From: Aeromicrobium yanjiei
Lineage (GTDB): Bacteria > Actinomycetota > Actinomycetes > Propionibacteriales > Nocardioidaceae
Length of the DNA: 64,000 bases
Reading direction: 5' to 3'
NCBI RefSeq assembly: GCF_009649075.1
Contig: NZ_CP045737.1
Location: forward strand, 2,542,001-2,606,000
Within the stretch, counting starts at the first letter, position 1. Every line of letters starts with the position of its first letter. Shown here piece after piece: positions 57,674 to 64,000 of the stretch. Position numbers and translations under genes: made by a program. The notes beneath the pieces are model-generated. The model was given only the letters and a program-made list of their open reading frames with translations, made no database searches and was not told where the DNA came from.

Positions 57674-58330
57674 TCACAGACCGATCATGTGGATGAGGCC
57701 CCGGATCACCAGGAAGATGCCCGCCGCGGCCAGCAGCAGGATCGTGATCAGGGGACCGCGCCTGTCGATGAAGTCACTCAGCACCTGCAGGCCCCGGCGC
57801 GTGGGATCGGGCGCCACCAGCGTCATCGCCAGGGGCAGCCACGCCGGCAACGCCCCCACGACGGCCACGATGCAGACCACGGTCAGGCGTCCGAGGACGT
57901 CCAGATGGCTGGCGGAGATCTCCTTGGCCACCGGGACCATGATCGCCAACGTCGTGAAGTTCGTCGCCATCGAGAACACGCCGAATCCGAACGCCTGGAC
58001 CAGGCCGAGCCCGTAGTCGCGCGGCTTCTTGGCCTTGGGGGCACGCCGCCGGCGGTACCGGAGCAGCGCAGCGATGAGGATCAGGAGCAAGCCGAGGACG
58101 AGGTCGAGGGAGGCGCTGAGCCTGGGCTCCTTGGGCAAAGCGATGGAATGGCCGAAGGCCACCATGAGCCACAGGAGCACCAAGAACGTCCCGCCGACCC
58201 CGATCGCGTAGCAGCCCGCGACGCGGCGTCCGTCGCGCCCAGCCAGCAGCACGGTCTGCTCGGTGAGCATGACGGGGCTGACGGCCCCGGCGAGAGCCAG
58301 CGGGATCACGAGCACGAGGACGCTGATCAT
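57674..58330 (-). CDS. GAP/LysE-like membrane transporter
   Basis: A 218-residue protein with six membrane helices (PLALAGAVSPVMLTEQTVLLAG; GVGGTFLVLLWLMVAF; LDLVLGLLLILIAALLRY; GFGVFSMATNFTTLAIMVP; VVCIVAVVGALPAWLP; LITILLLAAAGIFLVIRG). The SPV near helix 1 and overall layout fit the GAP (SfLAP) family, linked to export of glycopeptidolipid-like molecules in mycobacteria. Its place between two tadA copies is unusual. Upstream, 58331-58580 (250 bp) holds no gene. Confidence 0.7.
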   Translation of the reverse strand: MISVLVLVIPLALAGAVSPVMLTEQTVLLAGRDGRRVAGCYAIGVGGTFLVLLWLMVAFGHSIALPKEPRLSASLDLVLGLLLILIAALLRYRRRRAPKAKKPRDYGLGLVQAFGFGVFSMATNFTTLAIMVPVAKEISASHLDVLGRLTVVCIVAVVGALPAWLPLAMTLVAPDPTRRGLQVLSDFIDRRGPLITILLLAAAGIFLVIRGLIHMIGL

Positions 58331-58597
58331 CAGGCAGAAAGCGTACCCGCGCCGATGCGGTGCCTGTGTTTTGGATCTCTGGCCATCTTCATCGCCCATT
58401 GCTTGTCGTACGCGCCCCACTCGTGTCCACCGAAACCGACGTGTGGGCGACGTCGACTGTTCACGATCGTCCACTCGCATGCCGACGAATCACGCTCGAA
58501 GTCTAGGTCGAACTGCGATCCCGCGTCCGTGCATGGTCATCGTGACCCTTCCGACCGTCCGCTTCCTTGCATCGGGGTGATTATCTATATTCCGGAT
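58331..58597. other. Gene-free interval ending at the tadA duplication breakpoint
   Basis: About 265 bp without a gene. It has somewhat lower GC than its surroundings and ends in the AT-rich gattatctatattccgg just before homology to tadA begins at about 58598. A lone degenerate copy of the 21-bp repeat unit (gccgacgaatcacgctcgaa) lies at 58481-58500. No insertion-sequence ends or direct repeats were recognised. Confidence 0.5.
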
Positions 58598-59309
58598 GCC
58601 CGCACTGCAGCTCGAACACCTCCTCCACCGAGACCAGCCTCTGGGAGCCGGGGATCGATGCCGCCAGACAGTTCAGGAGCGTCGTCTTGCCGGCCTGGGT
58701 CCCGCCGGAGACCACGATGTTGAGACCGGCCCGGACGCTGGCGTCGAGGAACGCCGCGCTCGGCGGGTCCAACGTCCCGAGGGCGACCAGGTCGTTGACC
58801 GAGTGCGCCTTCGCGACGAACTTGCGGATGTTGACCGCCGCGAAGCCCCGCGCGATCCCGTCCAGCACGACGTGGAGGCGGTGACCGCCCGGCAGCATCG
58901 CGTCCACGAACGGCTGGGAGATGTCGAGCCGTCGCCCGGACGTCGACAGCATCCGCTCGACCAGCTCGCGCACCAGCTCGGCGGACAGGATCACGGAGGT
59001 CAGCTCGTGCCGCCCCGCTCGCGCGATGAACACCCGCGACGGCTCGTTGATCCAGACCTCCTCGACGGTGTCGTCGTCGAGGTACGCCTGCAGGGGCCCG
59101 AAGCCGCTCACGTCCGCGACGATCTGCCCCACCACGACATCCGGCTCGTCCAGCGACCTGACCGCGCCGGTCAGGCTGCGCGACTCGTGCTCGGCGATCG
59201 CGTCGAGGGCGGCACGGCGTACGGACTCAGCATCCGTGCGGGGGTCGATCCGGCGCTGTCGCACCAGGTCCCGTACACGGTCGGCGAGCGCCGGCGTCGA
59301 AGATTCCAT
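58581..59309 (-). pseudogene. Second tadA copy, truncated after the Asp box
   Basis: A 242-residue frame nearly identical to residues 1-239 of the full tadA. Walker A is intact (GGTQAGKTTLL) and the Asp-box segment is kept. It then ends with HPEYR and a TAA at 58581. It lacks Walker B and the His box, so it cannot be a working ATPase alone. DNA similarity to 56832-57540 is high by eye, with scattered changes, and continues weakly into the upstream region (cttcccccgaagag, ttgggaagg). It could be a decaying duplicate or, if expressed, an inactive partner of TadA. Confidence 0.82.
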
Positions 59310-59468
59310 CTCCACTGCCTCTTCCCCCGAAGAGATGATGTGTGACCTGATACTGCACGCATTTCAGGGGTTTTGGGAAGGGGCGTCACCCGAGCTGTGG
59401 AAAGCGGCCATGCGCAGACGACTGCGCGCGCGTGACACGGTGTCCGATCCTCATGGCACGATCGGCCC

Positions 59469-59987
59469 ATGACCTGGACCGCGCCCGCGCCGCCTGCCCT
59501 GACCGACGGACCGACCACCGGCGACGACCGACCGATGCTGGAGGCCATGCTGGAGTGGCACCGCTGGACGCTGCCGAACATCTGCGCGGGTCTGAGCGAC
59601 GAACAGCTCGCGACCCGCCCCATCGCGTCGAGCAACTTGTCCCTGCTCGGGCTCCTGCGGCACATGGCCAAGGTCGAGCGCATCTGGTTCCGCAAGCGCG
59701 TCGCCCAGCAGGACGTCGAGCACCTGCACGACTTCGACGCGCGCAACGACACCGACTTCAACGTCATCGACGCCTCCGACGCCGAGCGCGCGTACGACGA
59801 GCTGGTCCAGGAGCAGCGTGCCGCAGCCAGCTCGGTGGCCGATCTGCCCTTCGACCTGGAGATCGAGACCCACCACGGTGCGATGTCGCTGCGCATGGTC
59901 CACCTGCACATGATCCAGGAGTACGCCCGCCACAACGGTCACGCGGATCTGCTGCGCGAGGCGATAGACGGCACGACCGGACGGTGA
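59469..59987 (+). CDS. DinB-superfamily (DUF664) protein
   Basis: A 172-residue four-helix-bundle protein. The segments LLGLLRHMAKVERIWFRKRV and LRMVHLHMIQEYARHNGHADLLREAIDG carry the three histidines that bind a metal in DinB/YfiT proteins. Actinobacterial members are often thiol transferases using mycothiol. The ATG lies 6 bp after CACGAT, a leaderless pattern. Substrate unknown. Confidence 0.88.
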   Translation: MTWTAPAPPALTDGPTTGDDRPMLEAMLEWHRWTLPNICAGLSDEQLATRPIASSNLSLLGLLRHMAKVERIWFRKRVAQQDVEHLHDFDARNDTDFNVIDASDAERAYDELVQEQRAAASSVADLPFDLEIETHHGAMSLRMVHLHMIQEYARHNGHADLLREAIDGTTGR

Positions 59988-60029
59988 GGCTGCCGCAGGA
60001 AGCGGCGGGACGACCGGCATCATGAGGGC

Positions 60030-60653
60030 ATGAGGTTCACACGGCTCCTGCCGCTGGCTGCGGCCGCGTCCATGCTCCTGCTGACCGCGTGCAGCTCCGA
60101 TGAGTCACCCAGCGAGCCCACGGCCGCGCCCTCGTCCTCGACCGCGACGACTGCACAGCCTGAGCCCTCACCCGAGCCCGAGGCCGAGGCAGCGCCTGCG
60201 CCGCGGCCGCAGCCGAGCGGACCCCCCGCCGAGACCCCGAAGCCGGGCGGACGGCTGCTGGTCTACGAGACCGACGACGTCAACGGCGTCAACATCGCCT
60301 CTGCCGCGGACACGGCCCGGCTGACCGGCGCGCCGGAGGACTTCAAGGCGTTCGTCCTGGCCGAGCTGGCTCGGGCCCAGAAGTCGCCCGAGCCGGGGTG
60401 CAGCGAGAAGCCGCAGGTCTACGTGTCCCGCGTCGACACCCGGGGCTGGGCCGCCGGCGGGCGCCTCGTCCCGCAGTGCGGCGGGACCGCGAGCCTGTGG
60501 GCCAAGCCCGGAGGCACGTGGAAGGAGGTCTGGAGCGGGCAGCAGCTCACGGACTGCGCGACTCTCGAGACGTACGACTTCCCGGCCGACGTGGTCGGTG
60601 GGACCTGCCTGGACGGTGAGGACGAACGTCCCTACACCCCCAAGTCGCAGTGA
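60030..60653 (+). CDS. Predicted lipoprotein, function unknown
   Basis: A 207-residue protein with a lipoprotein signal (MRFTRLLPLAAAASMLLLTAC; lipobox LTAC, C21). A Pro/Glu/Ala-rich linker (25-75) is followed by a small domain with four cysteines (PGCSEKP, VPQCGGT, LTDCATL, GGTCLDG) that may form two disulfides outside the membrane. No known family is recognised. It lies directly before a two-component system, with a 77-bp gap, so it could be an accessory sensor or a target. Confidence 0.72.
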   Translation: MRFTRLLPLAAAASMLLLTACSSDESPSEPTAAPSSSTATTAQPEPSPEPEAEAAPAPRPQPSGPPAETPKPGGRLLVYETDDVNGVNIASAADTARLTGAPEDFKAFVLAELARAQKSPEPGCSEKPQVYVSRVDTRGWAAGGRLVPQCGGTASLWAKPGGTWKEVWSGQQLTDCATLETYDFPADVVGGTCLDGEDERPYTPKSQ

Positions 60654-60730
60654 GATCTGGGCGCTGAATTCACAGCATTCACACATGCTGCCCTCATGTT
60701 GATCCGCTCCACCGCGCGCACAATGGGGGC

Positions 60731-61447
60731 ATGGCCTCCTCCCTGACCCGACCCGACGGCTCGCCCCTGCGCGTGCTCGTCGTCGACGACGAGGTCAACA
60801 TCGCCGAGCTCCTGCAGATGGCGCTGAGGTACGAGGGCTGGGAGGTCCAGGTCGCCCACACGGGGCGCAAGGCGGTCGCGATGGCCAAGGACTTCGCACC
60901 GGACGCGATCGTGCTGGACATCATGCTCCCGGACTACGACGGCATGGAGGTGCTGCGCAAGGTACGGTCGTTCGCCCCCGACGTCCCTGTCCTGTTCCTC
61001 ACCGCGCGTGACTCGGTGGAGGACCGGGTGGCCGGTCTCACGGCCGGCGGCGACGACTACGTCACCAAGCCGTTCAGCCTCGAGGAGGTCATCGCGCGCG
61101 TCCGTGGGCTGATGCGGCGCGCCGGTGCGACGGACTCCAGGCCCAATCACGTCATCACCGTGGGTGACCTGACCCTCGACGAGGACAGCCGCGACGTGTC
61201 GCGCGCGGGTGAGCCGATCGAGCTCACCGCGACCGAGTTCGAGCTGCTGAGATATCTCATGCGCAACCCGCGCCGCGTCCTGTCCAAGGCGCAGATCCTC
61301 GACCGGGTCTGGGACTACGACTTCGGCGGCCAGGCCAACATCGTGGAGCTCTACATCTCCTACCTGCGCAAGAAGATCGACGCCGGGCGGAAGCCGATGA
61401 TCCACACCAAGCGGGGCGCCGGCTACGTCCTCAAACCGGCTGAGTAA
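60731..61447 (+). CDS. OmpR-family response regulator
   Basis: A 238-residue regulator. The receiver domain has D19/D20 (VVDDEV), phosphorylation site D63 (AIVLDIMLPDYDG) and the Lys in YVTKPFS. The C-terminal winged helix ends with ELYISYLRKKIDAGRKPMIHTKRGAGYVLK. The ATG lies 6 bp after CACAAT, suggesting a leaderless transcript. The cognate kinase follows 4 bp downstream. It resembles TcrX/TrcR-type regulators of actinobacteria. Target genes are unknown. Confidence 0.93.
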   Translation: MASSLTRPDGSPLRVLVVDDEVNIAELLQMALRYEGWEVQVAHTGRKAVAMAKDFAPDAIVLDIMLPDYDGMEVLRKVRSFAPDVPVLFLTARDSVEDRVAGLTAGGDDYVTKPFSLEEVIARVRGLMRRAGATDSRPNHVITVGDLTLDEDSRDVSRAGEPIELTATEFELLRYLMRNPRRVLSKAQILDRVWDYDFGGQANIVELYISYLRKKIDAGRKPMIHTKRGAGYVLKPAE

Positions 61448-61451
61448 ACGC

Positions 61452-62894
61452 ATGCGCAGGTTGCTGCCGTCCTCCTTGACCGGACGGCTCATCGTCACCT
61501 CGGTGACACTCGTGGCCGTGGTGAGCGCGCTCGTGGCGCTGTCGGCCACGCTGGTCATGCGCTCGTACCTCACGGGCCGCCTCGACGATCAGCTCGAGCA
61601 GTCCAAGGAGCGCGCCGAGGGCGAGTTCCGGACCAACGGCCCGAGGTTCCGCCCGGCCGAGGACGACGCCCAGTTCTGCGGCGAGCCCCCTCCCCTCGCG
61701 CAGGGTCAGGGCGCCGGCAGCCTGACGGCCATCGTGACGTCCGACTGCTTCGCAGGCCTGGTGATCCCGAGCAGCGGTCGACCGCGAGCGCTGTCGCGCA
61801 GTGCGCTGGAGGCGCTCACGTCGGTCGAGGTCGGCGATGACCCGCGGACGATCCGGTTGCCCGCGCTGGGCTCGTACCGCGTCGTCGCAGCCGAGACCGA
61901 CCAAGGCAGCACCGTCATCCAAGGGCTGCCGACCGAGGACGTCGACAGCACGATCTCGAGCCTGATCTGGTGGGAGACGCTGCTGGCCCTCGCCGGCACG
62001 GGCGTCGCCGCGATCGCCGGACGCATGCTCGTACGCCGTCAGCTGCAGCCCTTGCGAGAGGTCGCGGAGACCGCCCATCGGGTCACCGCGATGCCCCTCG
62101 CGACGGGGCAGGTCGGCGAGATCGTCCGCGTGCCCGACTCGCTGACCGACCCCACGACCGAGGTCGGCCAGGTCGGCGAGGCGCTCAACCAGATGTTGGG
62201 GCACGTCGAGGACGCCCTGGACGCCCGGCACGAGAGCGAGCAGCAGGCCCGCCAGTTCCTCGCGGACGCCTCGCACGAGCTGCGTACCCCGCTGTCGACC
62301 ATCAAGGGGTATGCCGAGCTGAGCCGGCGTACCGAGCGCGCCGACCCAAAGGAGATCCTCGCCAAGGTCGAGTCGGAGGCCGGGCGCATGTCGACCCTCG
62401 TCGAGGACATGCTGCTGCTGGCCCGGCTCGACGCGGGGCGGGAGGTCGAGCGCCGACCGGTGGACCTGACCCGGCTGGTCGTCGAGGCGGTGAACGATGC
62501 GCGGGTCGTGGATCCCGAGCGGCAGTGGACGTTCGAGGTCCCGGACGAGCCCGTCACGGTCGAGGGTGACGAGCAGCGACTGCACCAGGCGGTGACCAAC
62601 CTGTTGACCAACGCCAGCCGTCACACGCCGCCCCGGACCCGGGTCGACGTCCGCATCCTCGCCGGCGCCCCGGTCCGGGTGGAGGTGCACGACGACGGCC
62701 CCGGCATCGAGGCCGACCTGCTGCCCACGGTCTTCGAGCGGTTCACCCGCGGCGACTCCTCGCGCACCCGGGCGTCCGGCGGGGCCGGCCTGGGGATGTC
62801 CTTGGTCAAGGCGATCATGCACGCGCACGGCGGCAACGCGTCGGTCACCAGCGTCCCCGGCGACACCACGTTCACCCTGACGTTCCCCACCTGA
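61452..62894 (+). CDS. Membrane sensor histidine kinase
   Basis: A 480-residue kinase. It has two membrane segments (LIVTSVTLVAVVSALVALSATLVM, about 13-36; LIWWETLLALAGTGVAAIAG, about 173-192) with an outer domain of about 130 residues, then HAMP. The H box is FLADASHELRTPLSTIKGYAELS and the ATPase has N (NLLTNASRH), G1 (VHDDGPGIE), F (FERFTRGDSSR) and G2 (GGAGLGMSLV) boxes. It pairs with the upstream regulator. The outer domain contains two cysteines (AQFCGEP, SDCFAG) that could be redox-linked. Signal unknown. Confidence 0.93.
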   Translation: MRRLLPSSLTGRLIVTSVTLVAVVSALVALSATLVMRSYLTGRLDDQLEQSKERAEGEFRTNGPRFRPAEDDAQFCGEPPPLAQGQGAGSLTAIVTSDCFAGLVIPSSGRPRALSRSALEALTSVEVGDDPRTIRLPALGSYRVVAAETDQGSTVIQGLPTEDVDSTISSLIWWETLLALAGTGVAAIAGRMLVRRQLQPLREVAETAHRVTAMPLATGQVGEIVRVPDSLTDPTTEVGQVGEALNQMLGHVEDALDARHESEQQARQFLADASHELRTPLSTIKGYAELSRRTERADPKEILAKVESEAGRMSTLVEDMLLLARLDAGREVERRPVDLTRLVVEAVNDARVVDPERQWTFEVPDEPVTVEGDEQRLHQAVTNLLTNASRHTPPRTRVDVRILAGAPVRVEVHDDGPGIEADLLPTVFERFTRGDSSRTRASGGAGLGMSLVKAIMHAHGGNASVTSVPGDTTFTLTFPT

Positions 62895-62913
62895 CCCCGC
62901 TCCGGGCCCGCTG

Positions 62914-63022
62914 CCCGGGTGGTCGGTTTCCCACGGTCCCGTGGGGTTTTGTCACTCCCCTCGCGTCTCAACACGAGGGGAGTGACGAATTCCCACGGTC
63001 CCGTGGGAAACCGACCACCGGG
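62914..63022. repeat. Nested inverted repeat between the kinase and GT39 genes
   Basis: Outer arms of about 31 bp (GGTGGTCGGTTTCCCACGG and its complement, with one gap and a two-base mismatch) enclose a perfect 13-bp inner stem, GTCACTCCCCTCG with CGAGGGGAGTGAC. Each outer arm also contains its own palindrome, CCCACGGtCCCGTGGG, so alternative folds are possible. It occupies much of the 190-bp gap 62895-63084. Confidence 0.85.
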
Positions 63023-63084
63023 TCACAGGGCGGGCACAGATGGGGCACACGGGGGTGCCAGCGGTGGGGACGAATCTGGGGGCA

Positions 63085-64000
63085 TGACCCAGACGATTGC
63101 CTCCCCTGCGGCTGCCGCTCCGCAACGCCCAGCGGCCTCCTCGCCCGCCCGCAGACTCTGGCGGGGACGTCCAGACGACTCGCCCATGGTCCGACCCGCG
63201 CTGATCGGACTGCTCCTCGCGACGGCGGTGCTCTACCTGTGGGGCCTCGGGGCCTCCGGGTGGGCCAACTCGTTCTACTCCGCCGCGGTCCAGGCCGGCT
63301 CCGAGTCGTGGAAGGCCTTCTTCTTCGGCTCGTCCGACGCCGCGAACGCCATCACGGTCGACAAGACCCCTCTGTCCCTGTGGCCGATGGTGGTGTCGGT
63401 CAAGATCTTCGGACTCTCCTCGTGGAGCATCCTCGTGCCGCAGGCACTGATGGGCGTCGGCTCCGTCGCCCTGCTGTACGCGACGGTCCGCCGCACGACC
63501 CGCAGCCCTTGGGCCGGTCTCCTGGCCGGGGCGATCCTCGCAGTCACGCCGGTCGCCACGCTGATGTTCCGCTTCAACAACCCCGACGCCCTGCTCACGC
63601 TCCTCCTGATCGGCTCGGTCTACGCCACGATCCGCGCGATCGAGTCCCCCGGACGTGCGGTGCGCTGGCTCGTGCTCGGCGGAGCGCTGGTCGGCCTCGC
63701 GTTCCTGGCCAAGATGCTGCAGGCGTTCTTGGTGCTGCCGCCGCTCGCGCTGGTCTACCTCCTCGCGGCACGACCCTCGATCGGCACACGCGTCAAGCAC
63801 CTCCTCATCGCCTTCGCCGCCATGATCGTCGCCGGCGGCTGGTGGATCGCGATCGTCGAGCTGTGGCCCGCGTCCAGCCGTCCGTACATCGGGGGCTCGC
63901 AGCACAACTCGATCCTCGAGCTGACCCTCGGCTACAACGGCCTGGGTCGTCTCAACGGGGACGAGGCAGGATCCGTCGGCGGTCAGGGCGGCTGGGGCGA
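63085..64000 (+). CDS. GT39-family (ArnT/PMT-like) glycosyltransferase, N-terminal part
   Basis: The first 305 codons are present and the gene runs off the window. A polar head (MTQTIASPAAAAPQRPAA) is followed by a helix (PALIGLLLATAVLYLWGLGASG). The first outer loop has ANSFYSAAVQAGSESWKAFFFGSSDAANAITVDKTPLSLW, the acidic catalytic region of this subfamily, and further helices follow with MFRFNNPDALLTLLLI. Such enzymes use polyprenyl-linked sugars to glycosylate proteins or envelope glycans outside the membrane. The ATG lies 6 bp after GAATCT, a leaderless pattern. Confidence 0.85.

Noticed and set aside
58331..58597. Insertion sequence or integration site next to the truncated tadA
   Set aside because: No transposase, integrase, terminal inverted repeats, target duplication or tRNA-derived attachment site could be seen.

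Overview
The window is a high-GC actinobacterial chromosome segment, most likely from the Nocardioidaceae (Aeromicrobium-like). This rests on gene content and order rather than rRNA. The order argS-lysA-hom-thrC-thrB-rho-rpmE-prfA-prmC-sua5-wecA-atpI-atpBEFHAGDC is the block known from Mycobacterium tuberculosis (Rv1292 to Rv1311). whiB1 beside pdtaS, a fused Kgd-type 2-oxoglutarate enzyme, DUF6104, a zinc-type L31 and many leaderless starts agree with this.

Layout. 1-12064 (minus strand): complete F-type ATP synthase operon except for truncated atpC, then an AtpI-like protein, WecA/Rfe-type transferase, Sua5, a VTT-like membrane protein, PrmC, RF1 and L31. 12264-15444 (plus): a translationally coupled trio of FAD monooxygenase, BASS-type transporter and NAD-dependent epimerase. 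15449-21582 (minus): glutathione peroxidase, Rho, thrB, thrC and hom. Both thrB and thrC carry single-base frameshifts while hom is intact. 21770-25906: a secreted Ig-repeat protein, an MFS exporter and SoxR, the last two divergent around a near-perfect SoxR box. 25918-29691 (minus): lysA, argS and a stand-alone response regulator, with a structured 315-bp interval holding a 12-codon reading frame. 29745-36203: tRNA-Arg(CCG), a GNAT protein, OsmC, a cellulose-synthase-like GT2 enzyme divergent from a GH18 protein with two chitin-binding modules, and an AlkZ-like protein. 36334-44091: kgd, two tiny conserved proteins, a COG3910-like ATPase, an MDR oxidoreductase, malic enzyme and a membrane protein. 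44245-52499: whiB1, pdtaS, a DUF2785 protein, an acetolactate-synthase-like TPP enzyme and a strongly asymmetric heterodimeric ABC exporter. 52526-59309: an anchored low-complexity protein, a compact Tad/Flp pilus operon (tadA-tadB-tadC-flp-tadE-tadE-tadG-like), a GAP-family transporter and a second, 3'-truncated tadA. 59469-64000 (plus): DinB-like protein, lipoprotein, an OmpR-type two-component system and the 5' part of a GT39 glycosyltransferase.

The least explained material is intergenic. Two arrays (9065-9256 and 48725-48950) are made of contiguous 21-bp units in a forward block followed by an inverted block, and share one consensus. Two other large inverted repeats fill the gaps at 41296-41370 and 62914-63022. 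Together with the paired thrB/thrC frameshifts, the short structured reading frame upstream of argS and the truncated tadA duplication, these most deserve follow-up.

No CRISPR array, rRNA gene, insertion sequence, integrase or prophage was seen. All function calls rest on reading motifs and gene order; no database search was run.
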